A DNA stretch of 64,000 nt from Pseudomonas lalucatii (GCF_018398425.1 NZ_JADPMV010000002.1:124001-188000); one strand, 5' to 3'; shown: positions 28,052-37,188, counted from the first letter of the stretch. Notes: a model not told the origin generated them from the sequence alone. Numbers and translations are program-made.

Positions 28052-28456
28052 TCAGGACTTCTGCGGCTTGGCGCCATGCAGTTTGCTGACCAGCTCCGCC
28101 TCGGCCTTGGTCAGGCCGCAGGACTGGGTCAGGTCGTCGACGCTGGCGCCCAGGCCCACCAGGCGCGCCGCCTGGGTGAAGGACAGGCTGCTGGGGTCGC
28201 GCTGCTCGATCTGGTTGAGCTTGTCCGGCAGGGGCGCGACGATGCGCCGCAGCTCATGCAGCTCCTCGCCCATGCGCACGCTGCCGGCCAGGTAGGCGTC
28301 CAGGCGCTTGCCCAGCTCCTTGAGCCGCTGATCGCGCACGGCATCGCGCTCGCCCTGCAGCTGCGCCGCATGCCGCAGCTGGGCGGCCAGCCAGACGCAG
28401 GCGCCGACCAGCCCCAGGCAGATCAGCGCGAGCACCAGCAGGGCGATCCCGAGCAT
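28052..28456 (-). CDS. DUF2802 domain protein at the end of the chemotaxis operon
   Basis: The 134-residue protein has one N-terminal membrane span (LLVLALICLGLVGACVWLAAQL), a coiled-coil-like middle and a C-terminal helical domain (AARLVGLGASVDDLTQSCGLTKAEAELVSKLHG) that matches DUF2802. The function is unknown. It follows cheW by three bases, so it is probably part of that transcript. Confidence 0.8.
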   Translation of the reverse strand: MLGIALLVLALICLGLVGACVWLAAQLRHAAQLQGERDAVRDQRLKELGKRLDAYLAGSVRMGEELHELRRIVAPLPDKLNQIEQRDPSSLSFTQAARLVGLGASVDDLTQSCGLTKAEAELVSKLHGAKPQKS

Positions 28457-28459
28457 GAC

Positions 28460-28939
28460 TCAGATGCTCTCCAACTCGGACCACTCTTCCTCGCTCATCA
28501 TCTTGTCCAGCTCGACCAGAATCAGCAGCTCGCCATTCTTGTTGCACACGCCCTGGATGAACTTGGCCGACTCGTCGTTGCCGACATTCGGCGCGGTCTC
28601 CACCTCGGACTGGCGCAGGTAGACCACCTCGGCCACGCTGTCGACCAGGATGCCGACCACCTGCTTGTCCGCCTCGATGATCACGATGCGGGTGTTGTCG
28701 GTCACCGGCGCCGAGTCCAGGCCAAAGCGCTGACGGGTGTCGATGACCGTGACCACGTTGCCGCGCAGGTTGATGATGCCCAGCACGTAACTCGGAGCCC
28801 CCGGCACCGGAGCGATCTCGGTGTAGCGCAATACCTCCTGGACCTGCATCACGTTGATGCCATAGGTCTCGTTGTCCAGGCGGAAAGTCACCCACTGCAG
28901 AATCGGGTCTTCGGCACCCTGAGCGGAATTCTTCTTCAT
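28460..28939 (-). CDS. cheW: Chemotaxis coupling protein CheW
   Basis: The 159-residue SH3-like adaptor links chemoreceptors to CheA. The CheW domain covers residues 12-150 (LQWVTFRLDNETYGINVMQVQEVLRY, GAPSYVLGIINLRGNVVTVIDTR, KFIQGVCNKNGELLILVELD). The ATG at 28939 begins MKKNSAQG; the longer frame to 29041 lacks CheW similarity. It is 102 bases downstream of parP. Confidence 0.95.
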   Translation of the reverse strand: MKKNSAQGAEDPILQWVTFRLDNETYGINVMQVQEVLRYTEIAPVPGAPSYVLGIINLRGNVVTVIDTRQRFGLDSAPVTDNTRIVIIEADKQVVGILVDSVAEVVYLRQSEVETAPNVGNDESAKFIQGVCNKNGELLILVELDKMMSEEEWSELESI

Positions 28940-29041
28940 GTCCCTAGCCTCGTCATGAGCCGCGCTTTGCGGCGTGTGCGGTGCAACCCGCTGGTTATCA
29001 TCTGCCCGGTGCGCAGCGAACGCGTCCCCGGCGCTATTCAA

Positions 29042-29854
29042 TCACTGCAGCTGGCCGTTGACCATGCGCTTGGCCGCGCCGCTGGCGATCAGCTCCGCCA
29101 GGGCCGCCACATCCAGCAAGGCGCACATGTGTTCGATCACCGTACCGGCCAACCAGGGCCGCTGGCTGCGCTGGCTGCGCCACTTGATCTCGTCGGGATC
29201 CAGGCGAATCGAGCGGCTGACCTGATGCACCGCCAGGCCCCACTCGTAGCCCTCCACGGAAATCACGTACTGCAGGCCCTCGCGGAAGTCGTCGCGGTAG
29301 CGGTCCGGCATGACCCAGCGCGCGGTATCCAGCACCTTCAGGTTGCCGGCCTGGCACGGCAGTATGCCGAGAAACCAGTCAGGCTGGCCAAACAACGGGG
29401 TCAACTCGCTCCCCGCCAAGGGATAGATCGAGCCCAGGCAGACCAACGGCACGGCCAGGGTCAGGCCGGCGACATCGAACAGCAGGCACTCGAAGGGTTC
29501 CTGAGCCCAGTCCGGCCGGCCCTCGAGCTGCAACCGGGGGGGCTGCGGCACCTGGGCCGCAGGCCGGTTCAGCTCGGCCAGCGGCTGCACCAAGGCCACG
29601 GCGGGCTCGGCCGCGACCGGCACCTCGGGCAGCGGCGCTTCGCCGACCGGCGCACTGGGCGGCGTCTCGACCAGGCTCAGCGGCGGGGGCGATGGCAGCC
29701 GCGCATCGCGCACCTGCTCCTCCAGCACCGCGGCCTGGAACTCGTCGAGGCCGCTGCTCTCGGCGAGCTCGACCGCGGCCTCCTGCAGCAGGCCATCCAG
29801 GTAGGACTGCAGGGCCAACTGGGGGCGCGTAGCGGTGGCAAGGGGACGATTCAT
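29042..29854 (-). CDS. parP: CheW-domain protein ParP (chemosensory array placement)
   Basis: The 270-residue protein has a Pro/Ala-rich N-terminal half and a C-terminal CheW-like domain (about residues 125-265, FECLLFDVAGLTLAVPLVCLGSIY ... WLAGTVIEHMCALLDVAAL). In Vibrio, ParP joins ParC to the CheA array through this domain; the same role is inferred here from position between the ParA-type gene and cheW. The ATG at 29854 was preferred to a TTG at 29884. Confidence 0.82.
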   Translation of the reverse strand: MNRPLATATRPQLALQSYLDGLLQEAAVELAESSGLDEFQAAVLEEQVRDARLPSPPPLSLVETPPSAPVGEAPLPEVPVAAEPAVALVQPLAELNRPAAQVPQPPRLQLEGRPDWAQEPFECLLFDVAGLTLAVPLVCLGSIYPLAGSELTPLFGQPDWFLGILPCQAGNLKVLDTARWVMPDRYRDDFREGLQYVISVEGYEWGLAVHQVSRSIRLDPDEIKWRSQRSQRPWLAGTVIEHMCALLDVAALAELIASGAAKRMVNGQLQ

Positions 29855-29941
29855 AGAGGGGACCCGCAGCAATGACCTGGACAAGCTATCGGCCGCAGCC
29901 GCGGCAGACTTGAGCGATTCTGCTCAGCAGCGCCCTTCATT

Positions 29942-30730
29942 TCAGGCTACCTGGGCGGCCGGCTGTTGCGCCAGCAGGTGTTTGAGCAGCGCGCGATAGG
30001 CGATGGTACCGCGGCTGTTCGAGTCGAACTGGGACGGCGTCAGTCCGGCGCGGCTGGCGTCGCGCAACCGGGTATCGACCGGGATATAGGCCGGCCACAG
30101 GTGCTCAGGGTAACTGTTGCGCAGTACCCGCAGGGTACTCAGGGATGCCTGGGTACGGCGGTCGAACAGAGTCGGCACTATGGTGTAGGGCAGCGCCTGC
30201 TTGCGCGAACGGTTGATCATCGCCAGGGTGCTGACCATGCGTTCCAGGCCCTTCACGGCGAGGAACTCGGTCTGCACCGGGATCGCCAGCTGCTGGCTGG
30301 CCGCCAGCGCGTTGACCATCAGCACGCCGAGCAGTGGCGGGCTGTCGATCACCGCATGGTCGAAATCCTGCCACAGCTGCGCCAGGCTCTTGGCGATCAC
30401 CAGGCCCAGACCGCTCTGCCCCGGAGATTGTCGCTCGAGAGTGGCCAGGGCGGTGCTGGACGGCAGCAGCGCCATGCGCTCGTGGCTGGTCGGCAGCAGC
30501 AACTGGCGCGGCAACCCCTGGGGCACGCCGCCCTGGTGCTGGAACAGGTCGAAGGTGCTGTGCTCCAGACCGTCCGGGTCGTGGCCGAAATAGCTGGTCA
30601 TCGACCCGTGGGGATCGAGATCGACCACCACCACCCGCTTGCCGGCATCGGCCAGCAGGCCGGCCAGGGCGATGGACGTGGTGGTCTTGCCTACGCCACC
30701 TTTTTGATTGGCTACTGCCCAGACTCTCAT
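29942..30730 (-). CDS. parC: ParA family ATPase ParC (polar chemotaxis array positioning)
   Basis: The 262-residue protein is a ParA/MinD-type ATPase with the deviant Walker A KGGVGKTTT at residue 11, switch-I region DLDPHGSMTSYFG and Walker B HAVIDSPPLLG. In the che/mot cluster such ATPases place the chemosensory array at the cell pole, as shown for ParC in Vibrio. The ATG at 30730 has GAGAGG at proper spacing; an ATG at 30739 would sit directly on that site. Confidence 0.85.
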   Translation of the reverse strand: MRVWAVANQKGGVGKTTTSIALAGLLADAGKRVVVVDLDPHGSMTSYFGHDPDGLEHSTFDLFQHQGGVPQGLPRQLLLPTSHERMALLPSSTALATLERQSPGQSGLGLVIAKSLAQLWQDFDHAVIDSPPLLGVLMVNALAASQQLAIPVQTEFLAVKGLERMVSTLAMINRSRKQALPYTIVPTLFDRRTQASLSTLRVLRNSYPEHLWPAYIPVDTRLRDASRAGLTPSQFDSNSRGTIAYRALLKHLLAQQPAAQVA

Positions 30731-30782
30731 CTTCTTCATCCTCTCGACACTGCCAGGGCCTGGCCGAGAACGGGCGCCGCCC

Positions 30783-31652
30783 TCATGGGGCTGGCGACGG
30801 GGGATTGACGGCGCCGCCAGGCGGCACCTGCGCTGCAGGCGTCGCTGCAGGTTGCATGCCAGCGCGCAGCAATGCGCCGTCCGGCTTGGCGTTGGCGCTG
30901 CCGACACCGGCCACGCTGCGGCGCACATCGAGGTTGCGCGAGATCACCAGCACCACCCGGCGATTGCGCGCCCGCCCTTGCGCCGTGGCATTGTCGGCCA
31001 CCGGCTGGAACTCGCCATAGCCCACCGAGGCCAGGCGCTGGGGCTTGACCCCGTCCATGGCGAGCATGCGCACGATGCTCGCGGCCCGCGCCGCCGACAG
31101 CTCCCAGTTGGTCGGGAACTGCGCGGTGTTGATCGGCAGGTTGTCGGTGAAGCCCTCGACATGCACCGGATTCTCGTAAGGCGCCAGGATTTTGGCGACC
31201 TTCTCGATGATGGCGAACGCGCGGTCGTTCGGCAGCGCGTCGCCGCTGGGAAACAGCAGGCTGGAGCTGAGCTCGATCTCGATCCACAGCTCGTTGCCGC
31301 GTACCTTCAGCTGCTCCGCGTCGATCAGCTCGCCGAACTCCTCGCGTACGCTGTCGGCTATCTCCTGCAGGGCGTCGACGGGCGTCTGCTCGCCCTCATC
31401 GGCGGAAAGCGAGCGATCCGGCAGGCTGGTGCGCGGCCGCTCCTCGCCCAGCGGAATCGGCTTGATCGAGCGCTCGGGCTGGTTGAACACCCCGACCAGG
31501 GTGTCGGAGAGCACCTTGTACTTGCCCTCGTTGATCGAGGAGATCGAGTACATCACCACGAAGAAGGCGAACAGCAGGGTGATGAAGTCTGCATAGGAGA
31601 CCAGCCAGCGCTCGTGATTCTCATGTTCTTCGTGGTGGCGTCTGCGGCCCAT
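30783..31652 (-). CDS. motD: Flagellar stator protein MotD
   Basis: The 289-residue stator B-subunit has one membrane helix after a charged N-terminus (RWLVSYADFITLLFAFFVVMYSISS, with the conserved proton-carrying Asp in SYADF) and a C-terminal OmpA-like peptidoglycan domain (VHVEGFTDNLPI ... LSAARAASIVRML ... GRARNRRVVL). With MotC it forms the second, surface-swarming stator known in Pseudomonas. It lies 12 bases after motC. Confidence 0.95.
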   Translation of the reverse strand: MGRRRHHEEHENHERWLVSYADFITLLFAFFVVMYSISSINEGKYKVLSDTLVGVFNQPERSIKPIPLGEERPRTSLPDRSLSADEGEQTPVDALQEIADSVREEFGELIDAEQLKVRGNELWIEIELSSSLLFPSGDALPNDRAFAIIEKVAKILAPYENPVHVEGFTDNLPINTAQFPTNWELSAARAASIVRMLAMDGVKPQRLASVGYGEFQPVADNATAQGRARNRRVVLVISRNLDVRRSVAGVGSANAKPDGALLRAGMQPAATPAAQVPPGGAVNPPSPAP

Positions 31653-31664
31653 GGCGCGTCCCTG

Positions 31665-32405
31665 TCAATCCATGAAGCCTTGCAGCTTCAGCTCGATGGA
31701 GCGCGGGTTCTCGCCTTCGGCGATGGAAAGGATGCCTTCGAGCAGCATCTCGCGGTAGCGCGACTGGCGCAGGGCGACGGCCTTGAGCTTGTTGCCGATC
31801 GGCAGCAGCAGCAGGTTGGCGAAACCCACACCATAGATGGTAGCTACAAACGCCACGGCGATACCACTGCCGAGCATGCTCGGGTCGGCCAGATTGCCCA
31901 TCACGTGGATCAGCCCCATCACCGCGCCGATGATGCCGATGGTCGGGGCGTAGCCGCCCATGCTCTCGTACACCTTGGCGGCCTGCATGTCGCGCCCCTC
32001 CTGGGTGTACAGATCGACTTCGAGGATGCTGCGGATCGCCTCCGGCTCGGCGCCGTCGACCAGCAACTGCAGGCCCTTGCGCGCATAGGGGTCGGACTCC
32101 GCATCGGCCACCGCCTCCAGCCCCAGCAGGCCTTCCTTGCGCGCGGTCATGCTCCAGCCGACCACGTGGTTGATGCCGCCGGCCAGGTCCACTCGTGGCG
32201 GGAAGAAGATCCAGCGCAGTATCGCCAGCGCGCGCTTGAACACGCTGACCGGCGCCTGCAGGAAGGCCGCGCCCAGGGTGCCGCCGATCACGATCAGCGC
32301 CGCCGGGCCATTGAGCAGTGCCGCCGCGTGACCGCCCTCGAGGTAGTTGCCACCCAGGATGGCGACGAACGCCAGGATGACCCCGATAAGGCTCAGTACG
32401 TCCAT
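31665..32405 (-). CDS. motC: Flagellar stator protein MotC
   Basis: The 246-residue MotA-family protein has four membrane segments and the cytoplasmic loop that contacts FliG (WIFFPPRVDL ... FGLEAVADAESDPYARKGLQLL region). The sequence MDVLSLIGVILAFVAILGGNYLEGGH is typical for the A-subunit of MotC type. It is paired with motD on the same strand and follows cheB by 26 bases. Confidence 0.95.
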   Translation of the reverse strand: MDVLSLIGVILAFVAILGGNYLEGGHAAALLNGPAALIVIGGTLGAAFLQAPVSVFKRALAILRWIFFPPRVDLAGGINHVVGWSMTARKEGLLGLEAVADAESDPYARKGLQLLVDGAEPEAIRSILEVDLYTQEGRDMQAAKVYESMGGYAPTIGIIGAVMGLIHVMGNLADPSMLGSGIAVAFVATIYGVGFANLLLLPIGNKLKAVALRQSRYREMLLEGILSIAEGENPRSIELKLQGFMD

Positions 32406-32431
32406 GCGAACGGATTCCCTGAAATGGCCAT

Positions 32432-33553
32432 CTACAGGCAGGCCTCGCTCAGGTGCCGGGCGATATCGTCCAGACCGTACACGGCATCGGCCAGGTTGGC
32501 CTTGACCACGGCCATCGGCATGCCGTAGATCACGCAGCTCGCCTCGTCCTGCGCCCAGACCTGGCTGCCGCCCTGCCTGAGCAGGCGTGCGCCCTCGCGC
32601 CCGTCGGCCCCCATGCCGGTCAGCACCACCGCCAGCACCTTGTCGTGATAGGACTTGGCCGCCGAACCGAAGGTGATGTCGACGCTGGGCTTGTAATTGA
32701 GCCGATCATCGCCGGGCAGGATGCGGATGGCGCCGCGCCCATCGATCATCATCTGCTTGCCGCCGGGCGCCAGCAGCGCCACCCCGGGGCGCAGCAGGTC
32801 GCCGTCCTCGGCCTCCTTGACGCGAATCCGGCAGAGCTTGTCCAGGCGCTCGGCAAAGGCCTTGGTGAAGGCCGCGGGCATGTGCTGGATCAGTACAAGT
32901 GGCGCGGGAAAGTTGGCCGGCAGCTGGGTCAGCACACGCTGCAGGGCCACCGGGCCGCCGGTCGAGGTGCCGATGGCCACCAGCTTGTAGGCCTTGCGCT
33001 TGGGCGCGGCGCTGCCGGTCGACACGTGGCCGGGGCTGGCCACCGGTGCCGCCGCCGGCGCAGGCCCGGGGCGCGCCAAACTGCTGAGCGCGGCCGAACG
33101 GCTTGGCGCGGCGGGCGCGGCCGGCGCAGGGGGGCGCACGCCGACGCTGCGCCTGTTGCTGCGGGCGATGCTGTGCACCTTCTCGCACAGCAGCTGCTTG
33201 ACCTTCTCCGGGTTGCGCGAGATGTCCTCGAAGTTCTTCGGCAGGAAATCCACCGCCCCGGCATCCAGGGCATCGAGGGTGACGCGGGCGCCTTCGTGGG
33301 TCAGCGAGGAGAACATCAGCACCGGGGTCGGACAGCGCTGCATGATGGTGCGCACCGCGGTGATGCCATCCATCATCGGCATCTCGTAATCCATGGTGAT
33401 CACGTCCGGCCTCAGGGCCAGGGCCTGCTCGATGGCTTCACGGCCATTAGTGGCGGTGCCGATCACCTTGATATTCGGATCGGTGGAGAGAATTTCCGAG
33501 ACGCGCCGGCGGAAAAAGCCGGAATCGTCCACCACCAGTACCTTGACAACCAT
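32432..33553 (-). CDS. cheB: Chemotaxis protein-glutamate methylesterase CheB
   Basis: The 373-residue protein removes methyl groups from chemoreceptors. The receiver domain has the phospho-acceptor Asp near residue 55 (ITMDYEMPMMDG). The methylesterase domain has the catalytic Ser in AIGTSTGGPVAL, His in LIQHMPAAFTKAFAERL and Asp in LTGMGADG. A Pro/Ala-rich linker (about residues 140-190) joins them. The matching cheR is not in this window. Confidence 0.96.
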   Translation of the reverse strand: MVVKVLVVDDSGFFRRRVSEILSTDPNIKVIGTATNGREAIEQALALRPDVITMDYEMPMMDGITAVRTIMQRCPTPVLMFSSLTHEGARVTLDALDAGAVDFLPKNFEDISRNPEKVKQLLCEKVHSIARSNRRSVGVRPPAPAAPAAPSRSAALSSLARPGPAPAAAPVASPGHVSTGSAAPKRKAYKLVAIGTSTGGPVALQRVLTQLPANFPAPLVLIQHMPAAFTKAFAERLDKLCRIRVKEAEDGDLLRPGVALLAPGGKQMMIDGRGAIRILPGDDRLNYKPSVDITFGSAAKSYHDKVLAVVLTGMGADGREGARLLRQGGSQVWAQDEASCVIYGMPMAVVKANLADAVYGLDDIARHLSEACL

Positions 33554-33597
33554 ACAGACTCCTAAGCGGCGTACGCGCAGGCCGCGCCGCCATTCGA

Positions 33598-35847
33598 TCA
33601 GATGCGCCGCGCGTAGCGCTTGAGCATGCTCGGCACGTCGAGAATCAGGGCGATGCGACCATCGCCGGTGATGGTCGCGCCGGACATGCCCGGCGTGCCC
33701 TGGAGCATCTTGCCCAGGGGCTTGATCACCACCTCTTCCTGGCCGACCAGCTGATCGACGACGAAGCCGATGCGCTGGCTGCCCACCGTGAGAATCACCA
33801 CGTGTCCCTCGCCCTGTTCCTCGTGGGCGGCGTCACGCACCAGCCAGCGCTTGAGGTAGAACAGCGGCAGCGCCTTGTCGCGCACCACCACCACCTCCTG
33901 GCCGTCGACCACGTTGGTGCGCGACAGGTCGAGGTGGAAGATCTCGTTGACGTTGACCAGCGGGAAGGCGAACGCCTGCTTGCCCAGCATCACCATCAGG
34001 GTCGGCATGATCGCCAGGGTCAGCGGCACCTTGATGACGATCTTCGAGCCCTGGCCCTTCACCGAGAACACATTGACCGTGCCGTTGAGCTGGGAAATCT
34101 TGGTCTTCACCACATCCATGCCGACGCCGCGGCCGGACACATCGGAGATCTCGGTCTTGGTCGAGAACCCCGGGGCGAAGATCAGGTTGTAGCACTCGAA
34201 CTCGTTCAGCCGCTCGGCCGCGTCCTTGTCCAGCAGGCCCTTCTCCACGGCCTTGGCGCGCAGCACATCGGCGTCCATGCCCTTGCCGTCGTCGGAGATC
34301 GACAGCAGGATGTGGTCGCCCTCCTGCTCGGCCGACAGCACCACCTTGCCGCCCCGGGCCTTGCCCGCGGCCTCGCGCTCCTCTGGCGTCTCGATGCCGT
34401 GGTCGACGGCGTTGCGCACCAGGTGCACCAGCGGGTCGGCCAGGGCCTCGACCAGGTTCTTGTCCAGGTCGGTCTCTTCGCCGACCAACTCCAGGTTGAT
34501 CTCCTTCTTCAGGCTGCGCGCCAGGTCGCGGACCAGCCGCGGGAAGCGCCCGAAGACCTTCTTGATCGGCTGCATGCGGGTCTTCATCACCGCCGTCTGC
34601 AGGTCGGCGGTGACCACGTCGAGATTCGACACCGCCTTGGCCATCGCCTCGTCGCCGCTGTTGGAACCCAGGCGTACCAGGCGGTTACGCACCAGCACCA
34701 GCTCGCCGACCATGTTCATGATCTCGTCCAAGCGCGCGGTGTCGACCCGCACCGTGGTCTCCGCCTCGCTGGCCGGTGCGGCCTTGTCGGCCTGTGCCGG
34801 CGCGACCGGAGCGGGTGTTGGCGCCTTCGCCGGCTCGGCTTTGGCCGCCGGCTGGGCGACAGGCTTGGCCGGTTCCACGGACTTGGCCGGCACGGCCGCC
34901 GGGACGGGGGCCTTGGCCGGCGCGCTCGGCTCGGAGAACTTGCCCTTGCCGTGCAGCTGATCGAGCAGGGCCTCGAACTCGTCGTCGCTGATCTCGTCCG
35001 CGCCTGCGCCACCGGGTTTCGCCTCGTCCACGGCCGGAGCAGAACCGGCCAGCGCCGCAGGGGGGGCGGGCGGCACGAACTGGCCCTTGCCATGCAACTG
35101 GTCGAGCAGCGCCTCGAACTCGTCGTCGCTGATCTCGTCGGGCGTTGCGGCAGATGCGACGGCGGCGGCACCTACCGCCGCAGCCAGCGGCACCGGCTCG
35201 CTGGCGCTGGCGGCCACGAACTGGCCCTTGCCATGCAGCTGGTCGAGCAGCGCCTCGAACTCGTCGTCGGTGATCTCGTCCGCGCCGGCAGCCGCCTCGG
35301 CGGCTCCGGCCTGGGCGTCGGCCGGCGCCTCGTGCAGGGCGTCGAGCAGCTGCTCGAACTCGCTGTCGGTGATGTCGCCAGGCCCTGCCGCGGCCTGCGC
35401 CGCCTTCTCGAGCGGTGCCTGCGCGGCGGCGTCCGGCGTTGGCGGCGCCTCGGCGCCGGCCGGTTCGGCCAGCCGCGACAGGGCCGCCAGCAGTTCCTGG
35501 CTGGCGGGGGTCAGCTCGACCCGTTCGCGCACCTGGCTGAACATGCCATTGACCGCATCCAGCGCTTCCAGCACCACATCCATCAACTCGGCGTCGACCC
35601 GGCGCTCGCCCTTGCGCAGGATATCGAAGACGTTCTCCGCGATATGGCAGCACTCCACCAGTTCGTTCAGCTGGAGGAAGCCCGCTCCGCCCTTGACCGT
35701 GTGAAAACCACGGAAAATCGCGTTGAGCAGGCTCATATCGTCCGGGCGGCTCTCTAGCTCGACCAACTGCTCGGACAGTTGCTCGAGAATCTCGCCGGCC
35801 TCTACCAGGAAGTCCTGGAGAATCTCTTCATCGGCGCCGAAGCTCAT
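33598..35847 (-). CDS. cheA: Chemotaxis histidine kinase CheA
   Basis: The 749-residue kinase has the Hpt domain with phospho-His near residue 49 (FRGFHTVKGGAGFL), a long Ala/Pro-rich linker, a dimerisation domain, the ATPase domain (HLVRNAVDHGIE, DDGKGMD, GRGVGMDVV) and a C-terminal CheW-like domain. The linker (residues 158-304) carries four copies of an acidic motif of the form EISDDEFEALLDQLHGKG, spaced about 47 residues for the last two intervals. In Vibrio a comparable linker region recruits ParP. It phosphorylates CheY and CheB. Confidence 0.97.
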   Translation of the reverse strand: MSFGADEEILQDFLVEAGEILEQLSEQLVELESRPDDMSLLNAIFRGFHTVKGGAGFLQLNELVECCHIAENVFDILRKGERRVDAELMDVVLEALDAVNGMFSQVRERVELTPASQELLAALSRLAEPAGAEAPPTPDAAAQAPLEKAAQAAAGPGDITDSEFEQLLDALHEAPADAQAGAAEAAAGADEITDDEFEALLDQLHGKGQFVAASASEPVPLAAAVGAAAVASAATPDEISDDEFEALLDQLHGKGQFVPPAPPAALAGSAPAVDEAKPGGAGADEISDDEFEALLDQLHGKGKFSEPSAPAKAPVPAAVPAKSVEPAKPVAQPAAKAEPAKAPTPAPVAPAQADKAAPASEAETTVRVDTARLDEIMNMVGELVLVRNRLVRLGSNSGDEAMAKAVSNLDVVTADLQTAVMKTRMQPIKKVFGRFPRLVRDLARSLKKEINLELVGEETDLDKNLVEALADPLVHLVRNAVDHGIETPEEREAAGKARGGKVVLSAEQEGDHILLSISDDGKGMDADVLRAKAVEKGLLDKDAAERLNEFECYNLIFAPGFSTKTEISDVSGRGVGMDVVKTKISQLNGTVNVFSVKGQGSKIVIKVPLTLAIMPTLMVMLGKQAFAFPLVNVNEIFHLDLSRTNVVDGQEVVVVRDKALPLFYLKRWLVRDAAHEEQGEGHVVILTVGSQRIGFVVDQLVGQEEVVIKPLGKMLQGTPGMSGATITGDGRIALILDVPSMLKRYARRI
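34936..35376 (-). repeat. Four imperfect repeats in the CheA linker coding region
   Basis: The units encode DITDSEFEQLLDALHEAP, EITDDEFEALLDQLHGKGQF, EISDDEFEALLDQLHGKGQF and EISDDEFEALLDQLHGKGKF at CheA residues about 158-175, 191-210, 238-257 and 285-304. The last three also match closely at the DNA level, e.g. around 35080-35141 and 35219-35281. Confidence 0.85.
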
Positions 35848-35857
35848 AAACGTGCTC

Positions 35858-36646
35858 CTAAAAACCTAGGCTGGATAGCAGATCGTCGACATCATCCTGG
35901 CTGGAGGCGACGTCTTCACGCTTATCGGCATTAATCTGCGGACCTTCACCATGGGAAGGCTCTTTTTGTTTGACCTGCTCGGCACGTAGCGCCTGGTGGT
36001 CGTGCTGGATACCGGCGAACTGGTCGACCTGACTGGCCATCAGCACCAGCTTGAGCAGGTTGTTCTCCACCTCGGTGACCAGCTGGGTGACACGCTTGAT
36101 CACCTGGCCGGTCAGGTCCTGATAGTCCTGGGCGAGCAGGATGTCGTTGAGGTTCGCGGACAGCTTGGCGCCATCGCGCTCGCTGCGGGCGAGGAACAGC
36201 TCGATGCGCTTGGCCAGCTCGCGGAAGCCGTCGGCGCCCATCTCCCGGCGCATGAAGCGTCCCCAGTCGGCACTCAGGCTCTGCGCCTCGCTACCCAGGT
36301 CGTTGACCAGCGGCGCGCTCTGCTCGACCAGGTCCATGGTCCGGTTTGCCGCCTTCTCGGTCATCGTCACCACATAGTTCAGGCGTTCGGTGGCATCGGT
36401 GATCTGCGAGACTTCCTGGGCATGCGGCACCCGCGGGTCGAGCTGGAAGTTGACGATGGCGTTGTGCAACTCGCGCGTCAGCTTGCCGACTTCGTGGTAC
36501 AGGCCACGGTCGCGGGTCTTGTTGAGTTCGTTGATCAGCTGCACCGCTTCGCCAAAGTTGCCCTGATCCAGGCTGTCGACCAACTGGCGCGCGTTTAACT
36601 TCAGGGTCGACTCGAGGTCGTCCTGCGGGGAATCTTCGTGTTCCAT
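35858..36646 (-). CDS. cheZ: Chemotaxis phosphatase CheZ
   Basis: The 262-residue all-helical protein dephosphorylates CheY-P. The catalytic glutamine lies in the helix DYQDLTGQVIKRV (near residue 170), and the C-terminal CheY-binding peptide is SSQDDVDDLLSSLGF. It sits between cheY and cheA, with ten bases to cheA. Confidence 0.95.
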   Translation of the reverse strand: MEHEDSPQDDLESTLKLNARQLVDSLDQGNFGEAVQLINELNKTRDRGLYHEVGKLTRELHNAIVNFQLDPRVPHAQEVSQITDATERLNYVVTMTEKAANRTMDLVEQSAPLVNDLGSEAQSLSADWGRFMRREMGADGFRELAKRIELFLARSERDGAKLSANLNDILLAQDYQDLTGQVIKRVTQLVTEVENNLLKLVLMASQVDQFAGIQHDHQALRAEQVKQKEPSHGEGPQINADKREDVASSQDDVDDLLSSLGF

Positions 36647-36665
36647 AGCACCCTCGCGGCAGACA

Positions 36666-37040
36666 TCAGCCGTTGACCCGCTCGAAAATCTTCTCGATCT
36701 TTTCTTTCAGCACCTGGGCCGTGAACGGCTTGACCACGTAACCGTTCACCCCGGCCTGGGCGGCCTCGATGATCTGGTCACGCTTGGCCTCGGCGGTCAC
36801 CATCAGCACCGGCAGGTGCTTGAGGCGCTCGTCCGCACGCACCGCGCGCAGCAGGTCGATGCCGGTCATGCCCGGCATGTTCCAGTCGGTCACCAGAAAG
36901 TCGAAGCTGCCGCTGTGCAGCATCGGCAGCGCGGTGGTGCCGTCGTCCGCCTCCGCGGTATTGGTGAACCCCAGATCACGCAGGAGGTTCTTGATGATCC
37001 GTCGCATCGTTGAAAAGTCATCAACGATGAGGATTTTCAT
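36666..37040 (-). CDS. cheY: Chemotaxis response regulator CheY
   Basis: The 124-residue single receiver domain has the acidic pair D7/D8, phospho-acceptor D52 ([11 protein letters not shown]), switch Thr in MVTAEA and Lys in YVVKPF. The ATG at 37040 ([10 protein letters not shown]) gives the usual family length. A GGAGG at proper distance actually points to a TTG at 37052, which would add four residues (MDKN). It is the first che gene of the cheYZAB-motCD-parCP-cheW series. Confidence 0.95.
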   Translation of the reverse strand: MKILIVDDFSTMRRIIKNLLRDLGFTNTAEADDGTTALPMLHSGSFDFLVTDWNMPGMTGIDLLRAVRADERLKHLPVLMVTAEAKRDQIIEAAQAGVNGYVVKPFTAQVLKEKIEKIFERVNG

Positions 37041-37188
37041 GTTCTTGTCCAAGTCGACCTCCGTACAGTCCCAAACGCAGCCAGCCCCTGGCTACGCCCT
37101 TAATCGTGAAACCGGCCTGACTGGCCGCCGTAAAACCACTGCATTGCGCCGCGCTTCCCAGCAACCCGCCTCTCAACTACCCAGCGCG

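Noticed and set aside
37053..37188. Sigma-28 promoter before cheY
   Set aside because: A stretch ending in GCCGGTTT resembles GCCGATAA only partly and lacks a TAAA box at the right spacing, so I do not call it.
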